From Paracoccaceae bacterium (GTDB lineage: Bacteria > Pseudomonadota > Alphaproteobacteria > Rhodobacterales > Rhodobacteraceae): DNA of 64,000 nucleotides. The stretch lies in the NCBI GenBank assembly GCA_003605175.1, contig QWDA01000001.1, positions 372,001-436,000 of the forward strand, given 5' to 3'. Positions 7,527 through 17,580 of this stretch are shown piece after piece. The notes under the pieces are model-generated. The model saw only the letters and a program-made list of their open reading frames with translations, did not search any database and was not told where the DNA came from. A program made the translations under genes and the position numbers. Position 1 is the stretch's first letter. Each line of letters begins with the position of its first letter.

Positions 7527-9662
7527 ATGGAAACCATCATCCTCTTCGCCCCCCTTGTCGGCGCGCTGATCTGCGGCTTCGGCTGGAAGCTGATCGGCGA
7601 GGAGGCGGGCATGTGGGTCGCCACGGGGCTCCTGTTCCTGGCCTGTCTCCTGTCCTGGATCGTTTTCCTTTCCTTCGATGGCGAGATGGAGCGGATCCAG
7701 GTGCTGCGCTTCATCGAGTCGGGCAGCCTCTCGACCGACTGGGCGATCCGGCTCGACCGGCTGACGGCGATCATGCTGATCGTGGTCACCACGGTCTCGG
7801 CGCTCGTGCATCTCTATTCCTGGGGCTACATGGCCCATGACGACAACTTCAAGCACGGTGAGAGCTACCGGCCGCGCTTCTTCGCCTATCTGTCGTTCTT
7901 CACCTTCGCGATGCTGATGCTGGTGACCTCGGACAACCTCGTCCAGATGTTCTTCGGCTGGGAAGGCGTGGGCGTCGCCTCCTACCTGCTGATCGGCTTC
8001 TATTTCCGGAAACCCTCGGCCAATGCCGCCGCGATCAAGGCGTTCATCGTCAACCGGGTCGGCGATTTCGGCTTTGCGCTGGGGATCTTCGGGATCTTCT
8101 TCCTGGTCGACTCGATCAACTTCTCCGACATCTTCGCCGCCGCGCCGGATCTCGCGCACAAGGACATCGGCTTCCTCTGGACCCGGTGGAACGCCGCCGA
8201 GCTCTGCGCCTTTCTGCTCTTCGTCGGCGCGATGGGGAAATCGGCGCAGCTCATCCTGCACACCTGGCTGCCCGACGCGATGGAGGGCCCGACCCCGGTT
8301 TCGGCGCTGATCCATGCCGCGACCATGGTCACGGCGGGCGTATTCCTCGTTTGCCGCATGTCGCCCCTGATCGAGTTCGCGCCGCACGCGAAATCCTTCA
8401 TCGTGGTGCTTGGTGCCTCGACGGCGTTCTTCGCCGCGACGGTGGGGCTCGTGCAGAACGACATCAAGCGGGTGATCGCCTATTCGACCTGCTCGCAGCT
8501 CGGCTACATGTTCGTGGCGGCCGGCGTGGGCGTCTATTCGGTGGCGATGTTCCACCTCCTGACCCATGCCTTCTTCAAGGCGATGCTGTTCCTCGGCGCC
8601 GGCTCGGTGATCCATGCGATGCATCATGAGCAGGACATGCGGAATTACGGCGCGCTCCGGGCGAAGGTGCCCTACACGTTCTGGGCGATGATGATCGGGA
8701 CGCTGGCGATCACCGGCGTCGGCATTCCGCTGACCGGCTGGCTCGGCTTCGCGGGCTTCGTCTCGAAGGACGCGATCATCGAGAGCTCCTGGGCAGGCGG
8801 CACGGCGGCCTCGTCCTACGCGTTCTGGCTCCTCGTGGTGGCGGCGTTGTTCACCAGTTTCTATTCGTGGCGGCTGATGTTCCTGACCTTCTACGGCGAG
8901 GCACGGGGCGACAAGCACGCACATGAGCACGCCCATGAGAGCCCGATGACGATGATCGCGCCCCTGGGCGTTCTGGCCATCGGCGCGGTCTTCGCGGGGA
9001 TGATCTGGTACAAGCCGTTCTTCGGCGACCATGCCGCGGTCGAGAAGTTCTTCGGAATCCCTTCGGCCCATGCCGAAGCAACGGAGCATGCGGCCGTTCA
9101 CCTGCCGATGGCCGCCAATGCGCAGGAAGCGCATGGGGGCGAGGGCGACCACGCGGCGCCTGCCGAGGAAGACCACGGTGAGGAGCACGCGGCACCGATG
9201 GCTGCGCCCGGCGATGGGGCGATCTACATGGCGCCCGACAACCACGTCCTCAGCGAGGCGCACCATGCGCCGGTCCTCGTGAAACTCGCGCCGTTCATCG
9301 CGATGCTGATCGGTTTCGGCACGGCCTGGCTGTTCTACATCCGCGACAAGTCGCTGCCGAAGCGGCTCGCGGAGGCGCAGCGGCCGCTCTACCTGTTCCT
9401 GCTCAACAAGTGGTATTTCGACGAGGTCTATGACGTGATCTTCGTGCAGCCGGCCAAGTGGATCGGGCGCAAGCTCTGGCGCGTGGGCGATCTCGGCACC
9501 ATCGACGGCTTCCTGAACGGGCTCGCCATGGGCGTGGTGCCGTTCTTCACGCGGCTCGCCGGGCGGGCGCAGTCGGGCTACGTCTTCACCTATGCTTTCG
9601 CGATGGTGCTGGGTGTGGTCGTCCTGGTGAGCTGGATGACGATCGGCGGAGGAGCGCACTGA
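7527..9662 (+). CDS. nuoL: NADH-quinone oxidoreductase subunit L (Nqo12), with a His-rich insert
   Basis: The 711-residue distal antiporter-like proton-pumping subunit. Typical signatures include [16 protein letters not shown] near residue 145, the [28 protein letters not shown] segment with conserved Lys and His nearby, and the long C-terminal lateral helix and last membrane helix ([17 protein letters not shown] onward). Between about residues 455 and 575 there is a hydrophilic stretch very rich in His, Ala and Glu ([10 protein letters not shown], then [24 protein letters not shown]), longer than in enterobacterial NuoL. The stop overlaps the nuoM ATG. Confidence 0.96.
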   Translation: METIILFAPLVGALICGFGWKLIGEEAGMWVATGLLFLACLLSWIVFLSFDGEMERIQVLRFIESGSLSTDWAIRLDRLTAIMLIVVTTVSALVHLYSWGYMAHDDNFKHGESYRPRFFAYLSFFTFAMLMLVTSDNLVQMFFGWEGVGVASYLLIGFYFRKPSANAAAIKAFIVNRVGDFGFALGIFGIFFLVDSINFSDIFAAAPDLAHKDIGFLWTRWNAAELCAFLLFVGAMGKSAQLILHTWLPDAMEGPTPVSALIHAATMVTAGVFLVCRMSPLIEFAPHAKSFIVVLGASTAFFAATVGLVQNDIKRVIAYSTCSQLGYMFVAAGVGVYSVAMFHLLTHAFFKAMLFLGAGSVIHAMHHEQDMRNYGALRAKVPYTFWAMMIGTLAITGVGIPLTGWLGFAGFVSKDAIIESSWAGGTAASSYAFWLLVVAALFTSFYSWRLMFLTFYGEARGDKHAHEHAHESPMTMIAPLGVLAIGAVFAGMIWYKPFFGDHAAVEKFFGIPSAHAEATEHAAVHLPMAANAQEAHGGEGDHAAPAEEDHGEEHAAPMAAPGDGAIYMAPDNHVLSEAHHAPVLVKLAPFIAMLIGFGTAWLFYIRDKSLPKRLAEAQRPLYLFLLNKWYFDEVYDVIFVQPAKWIGRKLWRVGDLGTIDGFLNGLAMGVVPFFTRLAGRAQSGYVFTYAFAMVLGVVVLVSWMTIGGGAH

Positions 9663-11206
9663 TGGAAAGCTCGCTTCTCTCCCTCATCACCTTCCTGCCG
9701 CTGATCGCGGCGGGGATCCTCGCCTTCCTGCTCCGTGGCGACGACGAGGCCGCGCAACTCAACGCCAAGCGGCTCGCGCTGATCGCGACCTCGGTGACCT
9801 TCGTCGCCTCGCTGATCATGTATGCGAATTTCGACACGTCAGACACGGGCTTCCAGTTCGTCGAGGACCGGAGCTGGATCCTCGGGATGAGGTACAAGGT
9901 CGGCGTCGACGGGATCTCGGTCCTGTTCGTGATGCTGACCACTTTCCTGATGCCGCTTGTGATCGCGTCGGCCTGGGACGTGAAGACCCGCGTCAAGGAA
10001 TACATGATCGCCTTCCTTCTCCTCGAGACGCTGATGCTCGGCGTCTTCGTGGCGCTCGACCTCGTGCTCTTCTACCTGTTCTTCGAGGCCGGTCTGATCC
10101 CGATGTTCCTGATCATCGGCATCTGGGGCGGCAAGGACCGGATCTACGCGGCGTTCAAGTTCTTCCTCTACACGTTCTTCGGCTCGGTCCTGATGCTGGT
10201 CGCGATGGTGGCGATGTATGTGGATGCCGGCACCACCGACATCCCGGCATTGATGAACCACAATTTCTCGCACGAGGCGCTGAACCTCTTCGGCTGGCAC
10301 ATCGTCGGCGGGATGCAGACGCTGATGTGGGTCGCGTTCTTCGCCAGTTTCGCGGTGAAGATGCCGATGTGGCCGGTCCATACATGGCTGCCCGACGCGC
10401 ACGTGCAGGCGCCCACGGCGGGCTCGGTCGTGCTGGCGGCGATCCTTCTCAAGATGGGCGGCTACGGTTTCCTGCGGTTCAGCCTGCCGATGTTCCCCGT
10501 GGCCTCCGACCTCCTCGCTCCGATGGTGATGTGGCTCTCGGCGATCGCCATCGTCTACACCTCGCTGGTGGCGCTGGCGCAGGAGGACATGAAGAAGCTG
10601 ATCGCCTATTCCTCGGTCGCGCATATGGGCTTCGTGACGATGGGGATCTTCGCGGCGAACCAGCAGGGGCTCGACGGCGCGATCTTCCAGATGCTCTCGC
10701 ACGGCTTCATCTCGGGCGCGCTGTTCCTGTGCGTCGGCGTGATCTACGACCGGATGCACACCCGCGAGATCGACGCCTATGGCGGCCTGGTGAACCGGAT
10801 GCCCGCCTATGCGATGGTCTTCATGTTCTTCACCATGGGCAATGTCGGCCTGCCTGGCACGTCCGGCTTCGTCGGCGAGTTCCTGACGCTCTTGGGCACC
10901 TTCCAGGTAAACACCTGGGTGGCCGCGGTGGCGACGACCGGGGTGATCCTGTCGGCTGCCTACGCGCTCTGGCTGTACCGCCGCGTCGTGATGGGCGATC
11001 TCATCAAGGAGAGCCTGAAGACGATCACCGACATGAACACCCGCGAACGCGCGATCTTCGCGCCGCTCGTGGCGATGACGATCCTGCTTGGCGTCTATCC
11101 GAGCGCCGTCACCGACGTGGTCGGCCCCTCGGTCGCGGCCCTGGTCGAGAGCTACCAGACGGCGCTTCTCGAGGCCGATCAAACCCAATTCGCCGCCGGG
11201 AACTGA
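9662..11206 (+). CDS. nuoM: NADH-quinone oxidoreductase subunit M (Nqo13)
   Basis: A 514-residue antiporter-like proton-pumping subunit of the membrane arm. It carries the family core [37 protein letters not shown] (about residues 235-272) with the pumping Lys and the discontinuous helix, and a conserved Glu in [24 protein letters not shown]. Around 14 hydrophobic segments are visible. I took ATG 9662 at the TGATG junction with nuoL as start; longer versions extend into nuoL coding sequence and are not credible. A 12-base gap containing GAGGACAAGAGAAG leads into nuoN. Confidence 0.97.
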   Translation: MESSLLSLITFLPLIAAGILAFLLRGDDEAAQLNAKRLALIATSVTFVASLIMYANFDTSDTGFQFVEDRSWILGMRYKVGVDGISVLFVMLTTFLMPLVIASAWDVKTRVKEYMIAFLLLETLMLGVFVALDLVLFYLFFEAGLIPMFLIIGIWGGKDRIYAAFKFFLYTFFGSVLMLVAMVAMYVDAGTTDIPALMNHNFSHEALNLFGWHIVGGMQTLMWVAFFASFAVKMPMWPVHTWLPDAHVQAPTAGSVVLAAILLKMGGYGFLRFSLPMFPVASDLLAPMVMWLSAIAIVYTSLVALAQEDMKKLIAYSSVAHMGFVTMGIFAANQQGLDGAIFQMLSHGFISGALFLCVGVIYDRMHTREIDAYGGLVNRMPAYAMVFMFFTMGNVGLPGTSGFVGEFLTLLGTFQVNTWVAAVATTGVILSAAYALWLYRRVVMGDLIKESLKTITDMNTRERAIFAPLVAMTILLGVYPSAVTDVVGPSVAALVESYQTALLEADQTQFAAGN

Positions 11207-11218
11207 GGACAAGAGAAG

Positions 11219-12658
11219 ATGACTTCCGCTGATCTTTCCGCCATCGCCCCCGAGATCCTGATCTCGCTCTACGCGATGGCCGCGCTCCTGTTCGGCGCCT
11301 ATACCGGCAAGGATAAGACCGCGCCGCTCCTGGTCTGGGTGACCTCGGGGCTCATGGTGCTGGTCGGGCTCTGGATCGGGCTCTCCGGCGAGGGCACCAA
11401 CACGGCCTTCCACGGCATGTTCACCGACGACGCCTTCTCGCGCTTCGGCAAGGTGACGGTGCTGTTCTCCGCCGCCGCGGTCATGGTGATGAGCGAGGGC
11501 TACATGGCCCGGCGGAACCTCCTGCGCTTCGAGTTCCCGATCCTGATCGCGCTCGCCACGGTCGGCATGATGGTGATGGTCTCGGCCGGCGACCTGATGA
11601 CGCTCTACATGGGGCTCGAACTTCAATCGCTCGCGCTCTACGTGGTCGCGGCGCTGCGGCGCGACAGCGCGAAATCGACCGAGGCGGGGCTGAAGTATTT
11701 CGTGCTCGGCGCGCTCTCCTCTGGCCTCCTGCTCTACGGCGCCTCGCTGACCTACGGCTATGCTGGCACCACGCTCTTCTCGGGGATCGTCAGCGTCGCG
11801 TCCGAAGGTGACATCCCGCTCGGGCTTCTCTTCGGGCTGGTCTTCATGATCACCGGTCTGGCCTTCAAGGTCTCCGCCGTGCCGTTCCACATGTGGACGC
11901 CCGACGTCTACGAGGGCTCGCCCACGCCGGTCACCGCCTTCTTCGCCACCGCGCCCAAGGTGGCTGCTATCGGGCTTTTCGCGCGGGTCATGCATGACGC
12001 CTTCGGCCAGGTCGTGCCGGACTGGAGCCAGGTGATCGCGCTCCTCTCGGTCCTGTCGATGTTCCTCGGTGCCATCGCCGCCATCGGGCAGCGCGACATC
12101 AAGCGGCTGATGGCCTATTCCTCGATTGCCCATATGGGCTACGCCCTGATGGGCCTCGCGGCGGGCACGCAGTTCGGCGTACAGGCGATGCTGGTCTACA
12201 TGGCGATCTACGTGACGATGAATATCGGCACCTTCGCCTTCATCCTGTCGATGGAGCGCGATGGCCAGCAGGTGACCGACATCGCGAGCCTCAACCTCTA
12301 TTCGAAGAAGAGCCCGGGCCGGGCGCTCGCCATGCTGATCCTGCTCTTCAGCCTCGCGGGCGTGCCGCCGCTCGTCGGCTTCTTCGGGAAGTTCTATGTC
12401 CTGAAGGCGGCGGTCGAGGCCGACCTGACTTGGCTCGCCGTGGCGGGCGTCGTGGCGAGCGTGATCGGCGCCTTCTACTACATCCGGATCGTCTACCTGA
12501 TGTATTTCGGCGAGGAGCGCGAGGGGCTCGACGCGGGCGGTTCGCCGGTCCTCGCGGGCTTCCTGATGGCGAGCGCCGCGGCGATGGTTCTGGGCGTGAT
12601 CAACCTCTTCGGCGTCGAGGCCATGGCCGCGGCCGCCGCAGCGACCCTTGTCAACTGA
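11219..12658 (+). CDS. nuoN: NADH-quinone oxidoreductase subunit N (Nqo14)
   Basis: A 479-residue antiporter-like subunit, the innermost of the three pumping modules. The signatures are [44 protein letters not shown] (about 138-181) with the conserved Glu and Lys, [35 protein letters not shown] (about 218-252), and [15 protein letters not shown]. It is the last complex I gene. The downstream biotin ligase gene starts inside its last codons, as in Paracoccus, where a birA-like gene also follows NQO14. Confidence 0.97.
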   Translation: MTSADLSAIAPEILISLYAMAALLFGAYTGKDKTAPLLVWVTSGLMVLVGLWIGLSGEGTNTAFHGMFTDDAFSRFGKVTVLFSAAAVMVMSEGYMARRNLLRFEFPILIALATVGMMVMVSAGDLMTLYMGLELQSLALYVVAALRRDSAKSTEAGLKYFVLGALSSGLLLYGASLTYGYAGTTLFSGIVSVASEGDIPLGLLFGLVFMITGLAFKVSAVPFHMWTPDVYEGSPTPVTAFFATAPKVAAIGLFARVMHDAFGQVVPDWSQVIALLSVLSMFLGAIAAIGQRDIKRLMAYSSIAHMGYALMGLAAGTQFGVQAMLVYMAIYVTMNIGTFAFILSMERDGQQVTDIASLNLYSKKSPGRALAMLILLFSLAGVPPLVGFFGKFYVLKAAVEADLTWLAVAGVVASVIGAFYYIRIVYLMYFGEEREGLDAGGSPVLAGFLMASAAAMVLGVINLFGVEAMAAAAAATLVN

Positions 12659-13394
12659 CCTCTGGCCCGAGGGCTACGACCGGATCGTCCTGGAGACGGT
12701 CGACAGCACCAACGCGGAAGCCGCCCGGATCGCGAGCAAGCTCGACCGGCCGACATGGATCCTGGCGCATCGCCAGACCCGCGCCCGCGCCCGGCGCGGG
12801 CGCAGCTGGTCGAACCCGCCGGGAAACTTCGCCGCCACGCTGGCGATGCGGCCCGGCGGAGTGCCGGCCTGGGCGGCGCTCCGCTCCTTCCTGGCGGCGA
12901 ACGCGCTCTACGAGACGTTGGCGCTCTACGCCCCGCGCGACAAGCTTTCGCTGAAATGGCCCAATGACGTGCTGCTCGACGAGCGCAAGGTGGCCGGAAT
13001 CCTGCTGGAAAGCGCCGGGTCGTCGCAGCGGGTCGATTGGCTGGCGCTCGGTTTCGGCGTGAACCTGGTGCACACGCCGACCCCGGACTCCGAGGCGGTG
13101 GTGCCGCCGGTGAGCCTGAAGGAAATCACCGGGGAGGAGGTGAGCCCCGAGGAGTTCCTCACCATGCTGGCCGGGCATTACGCGACGGAGGAATCGATCC
13201 TTGACCGTCTGGGCTTCGAACCGATCCGCCAGGACTGGCTGGAACGTGCCGCCCGGCTCGGCGAGATGATCACCGCCCGCACCGGGCGCGAGACGATCAC
13301 CGGCATCTTCGACACGGTCGACAGCGAGGGACGGCTGGTTCTGATCACCGGCAAGGGTCCGGTCCGGATCGCGGCGGCGGACGTCTATTTCTGA
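12648..13394 (+). CDS. birA: Biotin--[acetyl-CoA-carboxylase] ligase
   Basis: A 248-residue biotin protein ligase that activates biotin with ATP and attaches it to the carrier domain of acetyl-CoA carboxylase and other biotin enzymes. The family motifs are RRGRSW at 49-54 (biotinyl-AMP loop), SNPPGNF, and KWPNDVLL at 103-110 with the catalytic Lys, followed by KVAGILLE. There is no N-terminal helix-turn-helix, so this is a monofunctional ligase and not a repressor of the E. coli type. The start is TTG 12648, overlapping nuoN by 11 bases; no ATG or GTG lies near the expected N-terminus. The TTG start may hold its expression down relative to nuoN. Confidence 0.93.
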   Translation: MSTDLWPEGYDRIVLETVDSTNAEAARIASKLDRPTWILAHRQTRARARRGRSWSNPPGNFAATLAMRPGGVPAWAALRSFLAANALYETLALYAPRDKLSLKWPNDVLLDERKVAGILLESAGSSQRVDWLALGFGVNLVHTPTPDSEAVVPPVSLKEITGEEVSPEEFLTMLAGHYATEESILDRLGFEPIRQDWLERAARLGEMITARTGRETITGIFDTVDSEGRLVLITGKGPVRIAAADVYF

Positions 13395-13408
13395 GGGGAG
13401 GGGCGCCG

Positions 13409-14188
13409 ATGCTGCTCTGCATCGACTGCGGCAACACCAATACCGTCATGGCGGTCTGGAACGGCGAGCGGTTCCTCGCCACCTTCCGGACCTCGACCGA
13501 GTGGCAGCGGACCGCCGACCAGTACTATGTCTGGCTCTCGACGCTATTGGCGCATAACCGGATCCCGATGGAAATCGACGAGGTGATCATCTCCTCGACG
13601 GTTCCGCGGGTCGTCTTCAACCTGCGCATCCTCGCCGACCGCTATTTCGGCACCCGGCCCGTGGTGGTGGGGAAGCCCGACTGTCTGCTGCCGCACGACC
13701 CCCGGGTCGACGAGGGCACGACGGTGGGCCCCGACCGCCTGGTCAATACTGCAGGCGCCTTCGATCGGCACGGCGGCGACCTGATCGTCGTCGATTTCGG
13801 CACCGCCACCACCTTCGACGTGGTCGATACCGACGGCGCCTATATCGGCGGGGTGATCGCGCCGGGCGTCAACCTGTCGCTCGAGGCGCTGCACATGGCC
13901 GCGGCGGCCCTGCCGCATGTGGATATCACCAAACCGCAGCGGGTGGTTGGCACGAACACCATCGCCTGCATGCAATCGGGCGTGTTCTGGGGCTATGTCG
14001 GGCTCGTTCGCGAGATCGAGGCCCGGATCAAGAGCGAATTGGACCGTCCGATGCAGGTAATCGGCACCGGGGGGCTTGCGCCCCTGTTCTCGCAGGGCGA
14101 TGTGCTGTTCGACACGATCGAAGATGATCTGACGATGCACGGCCTGACCGTCATCCACCGTTACAACAAGGAAAACGGCAGCATATGA
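13409..14188 (+). CDS. coaX: Type III pantothenate kinase
   Basis: A 259-residue ASKHA-fold kinase for the first step of coenzyme A synthesis, phosphorylating pantothenate. IDCGNTNT at residues 5-12 is the phosphate-binding motif with the conserved Asp, GPDRLVNTAGAF in the middle is the pantothenate-site motif, and DFGTATTFDVV is the second phosphate motif. The start ATG follows GAGGGGAGGGGC. It lies between birA and rnj and overlaps rnj by four bases (ATGA). Together with birA it puts two cofactor genes in the tail of the complex I operon. Confidence 0.95.
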   Translation: MLLCIDCGNTNTVMAVWNGERFLATFRTSTEWQRTADQYYVWLSTLLAHNRIPMEIDEVIISSTVPRVVFNLRILADRYFGTRPVVVGKPDCLLPHDPRVDEGTTVGPDRLVNTAGAFDRHGGDLIVVDFGTATTFDVVDTDGAYIGGVIAPGVNLSLEALHMAAAALPHVDITKPQRVVGTNTIACMQSGVFWGYVGLVREIEARIKSELDRPMQVIGTGGLAPLFSQGDVLFDTIEDDLTMHGLTVIHRYNKENGSI

Positions 14189-15852
14189 GCGGCGAAAGAC
14201 TGATCTATCTCCCCCTCGGAGGCGCGGGGGAGATTGGCATGAACTGCTACGTCTACGGCTACGGCAAGCCGGGCAAGGAGCGGCTGATCGTCGTCGATCT
14301 GGGCGTGACCTTCCCGGACATGGATTCGACGCCCGGCGTGGACCTGATCTTTGCCGATATCGCCTGGCTCGCGGAGAACCGCGACCGGATCGAGGCGGTG
14401 TTCATCACCCATGCGCATGAGGATCATGTGGGCGCGGTGGGGCACCTGTTCAGCCGGATCGGGGCGGAGATCCACGCGCGCCGCTTCACCGCGGCGATCG
14501 CGCGGATGAAGCTGGAAGATGCGGGGATCGGTCCCGAACATGTGCACACGGCCGAACCCTGGCCCGCCCAGGTCGAGGCCGGCCCGTTCAAGGTGGGCTT
14601 CGCGCCGATCTCGCATTCGATCCCCGAAAGCTCGGCGCTCATCATCGACAGCCCGGCCGGCCGGATCGTGCATACCGGCGATTTCAAGACCGACGAGACG
14701 CCGCTCGTGGGCGAGCCCTTCGACCGCGATTTCTGGCGCGGGATCGGCGATGGCGGCGTGCAGGCGCTGGTCTGCGATTCGACCAACGTGTTCTCGCCGA
14801 AGCCGGGCCGCTCAGAGGCCTCGCTCGGCCCTGCCATCGAGGCGCTGGTGGCCGCCGCGCCGCACCGGGTGGTGGCCACGACTTTCGCTTCGAACGTCGC
14901 GCGGGTGAAGACGCTGGCCGAGGCCGGCCACCGGGCCGGGCGCTCGATCTGCCTGATGGGCCGCGCCATGCGGCGGATGATCGAGGCCGCGCTGGATACC
15001 GGCGTGCTGACCGATTTCCCGAAAACGATCTCGCCCGAGGAAGCCGAGGCGATCCCGCGCGAGCATGTCATGCTCCTCGTGACCGGCAGCCAGGGCGAAC
15101 GCCGCGCGGCCTCGGCGGCGCTGTCGCGGGGCAAGTATCTCGGCATCGAGCTGGGCGAAGGCGACCTTTTCCTGTTCTCCTCCAAGACGATCCCGGGCAA
15201 CGAGCGCTCGGTCGGTCGGATCATGAACAATTTCAGCGAGATGGGCGTCGATGTCGTGGACGATGACGACGGCGCCTACCACGTCTCTGGCCACGCCAAC
15301 CGGCCCGATCTGCGGGAGATGCACGAGCTGGTGCGGCCCGCGATGGTGGTGCCCATGCATGGCGAGCATCGCCATCTGCGCGCCCATGTGGCGCTGGCCG
15401 AGGAGGGTGGGCGGCCTGCGGCGCTGGCGCCCAACGGCACGATGCTCGACCTCGGCGGAAATGCCCCGAAGGTGGCGGGCCATGTGGAGGCAGGCCGCAC
15501 CTATCTCGACGGTGCGGTGCAGATCGGCGCGATGGATGGCGTGGTGCGCGACCGGATCCGCTTGGCGCTCAACGGCCACGTCCTGGTGACGCTGATCGTC
15601 GAGGAGGGCGGCGAGGCGCTTGGCGATCCCTGGTGCGACACCAAGGGACTGCCGGAAACGGGAAGGTCACGGGCGCCGCTTGTCGATGTGCTCGAGGAGG
15701 ACCTGTCGCAATTCGTCAACCGTGCCGGGCGGCGCACCCTGCAGGACGATGACAGGCTCGAGGGCGAACTGACGAAGATCGTGCGCAAGACCGCGCTCGA
15801 CGAGATCGGTCGGAAACCCGAAGTGACGGTGGTGATCAGCCGGTTGAGCTGA
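14185..15852 (+). CDS. rnj: Ribonuclease J
   Basis: A 555-residue metallo-beta-lactamase/beta-CASP ribonuclease. HAHEDH at residues 76-81 binds the two zinc ions; further ligands are in ISHSIPESSALII and HTGDFKTD. The beta-CASP region follows, with MHGEHRHLRAH near residues 391-401 giving the characteristic His residues, and a C-terminal domain ends the protein. RNase J acts as 5'-to-3' exonuclease and endonuclease in mRNA turnover and rRNA maturation; in alphaproteobacteria it coexists with RNase E. The start overlaps coaX. The gene is followed, after 55 bases containing a promoter, by a tRNA. Confidence 0.96.
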   Translation: MSGERLIYLPLGGAGEIGMNCYVYGYGKPGKERLIVVDLGVTFPDMDSTPGVDLIFADIAWLAENRDRIEAVFITHAHEDHVGAVGHLFSRIGAEIHARRFTAAIARMKLEDAGIGPEHVHTAEPWPAQVEAGPFKVGFAPISHSIPESSALIIDSPAGRIVHTGDFKTDETPLVGEPFDRDFWRGIGDGGVQALVCDSTNVFSPKPGRSEASLGPAIEALVAAAPHRVVATTFASNVARVKTLAEAGHRAGRSICLMGRAMRRMIEAALDTGVLTDFPKTISPEEAEAIPREHVMLLVTGSQGERRAASAALSRGKYLGIELGEGDLFLFSSKTIPGNERSVGRIMNNFSEMGVDVVDDDDGAYHVSGHANRPDLREMHELVRPAMVVPMHGEHRHLRAHVALAEEGGRPAALAPNGTMLDLGGNAPKVAGHVEAGRTYLDGAVQIGAMDGVVRDRIRLALNGHVLVTLIVEEGGEALGDPWCDTKGLPETGRSRAPLVDVLEEDLSQFVNRAGRRTLQDDDRLEGELTKIVRKTALDEIGRKPEVTVVISRLS

Positions 15853-15867
15853 TCCGATCCGGGGGGC

Positions 15868-15896
15868 TTGCCATGGCGGCGGGACGGCAGTAAGAG
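15868..15896 (+). promoter_or_regulatory. Promoter of the tRNA-Val gene
   Basis: TTGCCA at 15868-15873 and TAAGAG at 15891-15896 are separated by exactly 17 bases, and the tRNA begins 11 bases after the -10 element. The arrangement fits a sigma-70 type promoter giving a very short 5' leader. Confidence 0.6.
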
Positions 15897-15907
15897 ACCG
15901 GCCCTAC

Positions 15908-15982
15908 GGGTGATTAGCTCAGTGGTAGAGCGCTTCGTTCACATCGAAGATGTCAGCAGTTCGAATCTGTTATCACCCACCA
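15908..15982 (+). tRNA. tRNA-Val (anticodon CAC)
   Basis: A complete 75-base tRNA. The acceptor stem GGGTGAT pairs with ATCACCC, the D arm is GCTC-AGTGGTA-GAGC, the anticodon stem CTTCG/CGAAG encloses the loop TTCACAT with anticodon CAC, and the T arm contains TTCGAAT. The discriminator A is followed by an encoded CCA. It reads the valine codon GUG, a frequent codon in this GC-rich genome. Confidence 0.97.
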
Positions 15983-15991
15983 GAATTCCAG

Positions 15992-16018
15992 GGGCGCGCC
16001 GTTAGGCGCGCCCTTTCA
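15992..16018 (+). terminator. Terminator after tRNA-Val
   Basis: GGGCGCGCC and GGCGCGCCC form a perfect 9-bp stem around GTTA (15992-16013), followed by TTTC. It begins ten bases after the tRNA CCA end. The T-run is short but the stem is very stable. The minus-strand gene ending at 16016 abuts it from the other side. Confidence 0.8.
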
Positions 16019-16168
16019 CTTTCGGGCTTCGAGCGCGTCGATATCCTGCGCGTGGGAAAGGCTCGCCAGCTCCTCGCGGATCTCGCGGTCGAGGCAGGAC
16101 TGGCAGAGCGGGCCGGGGGCGAGGGCGTGGCGCGTGAGGCTCAGAAGCCTGCGGATCGTGTCGGTCAT
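16016..16168 (-). CDS. Small cytosolic protein with a CxxC pair
   Basis: A 50-residue protein beginning MTDTIRRLLSLTRHALAPG. It contains PLCQSCLD, a CxxC pair that could bind metal or be redox active, followed by an acidic and helical tail (DREIREELASLSHAQDIDALEARK). The ATG at 16168 is preceded by TAGGAG with seven bases spacing, a good ribosome binding site. It lies nine bases downstream of the next gene on the same strand, so the two probably share a message. I do not recognise a family. Length and a single good start support a real gene, but no homologue check was possible. Confidence 0.55.
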   Translation of the reverse strand: MTDTIRRLLSLTRHALAPGPLCQSCLDREIREELASLSHAQDIDALEARK

Positions 16169-16177
16169 GGGGGTCTC

Positions 16178-16384
16178 CTACAGGTCGTACCGGAGGACCG
16201 GGCGCTCGGAATTCGCCAAGGTCTCGAGCCCGATATCTCGGGCGAGATGGGCGCTCGGCGTGGGGGAGCCGTCCCGCCTGGCCAGCCATGCCTTGCGGAT
16301 CGCGTCGGCAAGCGCAGCGATCAGGGGAAGCACGCGCGGCCCGGCCTTGCCAAGGCGGACCGTGCGGGGCCGGGCGGTGTGCAT
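16178..16384 (-). CDS. Small basic protein, possibly DUF1127-related
   Basis: A 68-residue basic protein with a Trp-containing helix (LIAALADAIRKAWLARRD) followed by LARDIGL, a segment resembling the end of the DUF1127 domain common in alphaproteobacteria. DUF1127 proteins are small, Arg-rich and in some cases bind RNA. I chose ATG 16384 because AAGGAG lies six bases upstream; the ATG two codons earlier would touch the ribosome binding site. It is followed by the CxxC protein on the same strand and faces a divergent histidine-phosphatase gene. The family link is a guess from one motif. Confidence 0.55.
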   Translation of the reverse strand: MHTARPRTVRLGKAGPRVLPLIAALADAIRKAWLARRDGSPTPSAHLARDIGLETLANSERPVLRYDL

Positions 16385-16456
16385 CGTCATCTCCTTGCAG
16401 AATCACCGGATGCAAGGGACCGTAGGACCTCAAGTTCACTTTAGGTAAAGCGCAAT

Positions 16457-17041
16457 ATGAGCTGTGGAGAGCATGACAGGAAATACCCTGAAATCGTGGT
16501 TGTCCGTCATGCAGAGACGGTCTGGAACAAGGAACGCCGATTCCAGGGGCGCCTCGACTCTCCGCTGACCATGGACGGCGAGGCCCAGGCCCGAGCGCTC
16601 GCATCGGTTCTCCGCGAGGCAGGGCTGCCGCGTTCCGGATGGCGGGTGTTGGCGAGCCCGGCAACCCGGGTACTTGCGACGGCTGCGATCGCGCTGCCTG
16701 GCGTCGCGCTGCGGACCGATCCGCGGCTCCTGGAACTAGGTCTCGGGGACTGGGAGGGCAGGAAGACCGACGAGGTGCGAGGGAAGGAGCAGCCGCCAGG
16801 AGTGCTCGGCTGGCAGTTCGCGGCGCCGGGCGGGGAACCGCGTGAGGGATTTGTCGGACGTTGCCGGTCATTTCTGGATGAACTGGATGGGCCGGTACTC
16901 ATCCTGACGCATGGGCTGACGGGACGGATGATCCGGTCGCTCTGGCTCGGCGGCGGCATTGAGGAGGCGAACGATCTCCCCGGTGGGCAGGGCAATGCCT
17001 TTCACCTCAGGGACGGTCGCATGGTGGAGCTGAGGCCGTGA
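16457..17041 (+). CDS. Histidine phosphatase family protein (phosphoglycerate-mutase-like)
   Basis: A 194-residue member of the branch-1 histidine phosphatases. VVRHAETVWNKERRFQGRLDSPLT holds the catalytic RHAE motif with the His that becomes phosphorylated. LELGLGDWEGRKTDEV supplies the acid, and LTHGLTGRMIR the second catalytic His. Substrate cannot be told from sequence; relatives act on phosphoglycerate, on phosphosugars or on alpha-ribazole phosphate. No cobalamin genes are nearby, so a cobC role is not supported. The stop overlaps the GTG start of soxR by four bases. Confidence 0.88.
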   Translation: MSCGEHDRKYPEIVVVRHAETVWNKERRFQGRLDSPLTMDGEAQARALASVLREAGLPRSGWRVLASPATRVLATAAIALPGVALRTDPRLLELGLGDWEGRKTDEVRGKEQPPGVLGWQFAAPGGEPREGFVGRCRSFLDELDGPVLILTHGLTGRMIRSLWLGGGIEEANDLPGGQGNAFHLRDGRMVELRP

Positions 17042-17580
17042 AACCTTCCGATCTGAGCGTGGGCGAGACGGCCCGGCGGGCGGGGGTGCCGGTATCGACC
17101 CTGCATTTCTACGAGGCCGAGGGGCTGATCGAGAGTTGGCGCACGCCCGCGAACCACCGGCGCTATGACCGGCGGGAATTGCGGCGTATCGCGATCATCC
17201 GGGTGGCGCAGACGCTGGGCATTCCGCTGGCCGAGGTGCGGGTCGTGCTGGAGCGCATCCCGCGAGGCCGTACGGTCGACCCGGAGGTCTGGAGAAAGGC
17301 GGCAGAGCCGTGGCAGGCGGCGCTCGATGCGCGGATGGTGCAGCTCGCGCGGCTGCGCGACCAGCTCGGTTACTGCATCGGCTGCGGCTGCCTCTCCCTG
17401 AAGACCTGCCCGCTCTACAACAAGGACGACGTGCTCGGCCGAGAAGGTCCGGGCGCACGGCGCTGGATGGGCGAGGAAGCCCCGTCAGTTCCCGGGACGG
17501 AGGATGGCGAGGAGCTGGCCGGCGACCTGCAGGATCAGCACCCGTTCGCGGATCGCGTTGACGGCGAGGATGCCGGCTAG
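17038..17580 (+). CDS. soxR: Redox-sensitive transcriptional activator SoxR
   Basis: A MerR-family regulator of 180 residues. The N-terminal winged helix-turn-helix (VGETARRAGVPVSTLHFYEAEGLI) is followed by the dimer helix and by C113, C116, C118 and C124 (CIGCGCLSLKTC), the same spacing as the 2Fe-2S ligands of E. coli SoxR, which sense redox-cycling compounds. The start is GTG 17038, overlapping the phosphatase gene. The protein is about 25 residues longer than usual; the extra tail is coded in a 96-bp overlap with the convergent flippase gene and looks like unselected sequence. No soxS or obvious target lies next to it. Confidence 0.93.
   Translation: MKPSDLSVGETARRAGVPVSTLHFYEAEGLIESWRTPANHRRYDRRELRRIAIIRVAQTLGIPLAEVRVVLERIPRGRTVDPEVWRKAAEPWQAALDARMVQLARLRDQLGYCIGCGCLSLKTCPLYNKDDVLGREGPGARRWMGEEAPSVPGTEDGEELAGDLQDQHPFADRVDGEDAG

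Noticed and set aside
7524-9659. A 711-codon minus-strand frame opposite nuoL
   Set aside because: Shadow of nuoL; no family features and very high His/Arg/Glu.
9839-12133. A 764-codon minus-strand frame opposite nuoM/nuoN
   Set aside because: Spans two certain genes and the junction between them; composition of a mirror frame.
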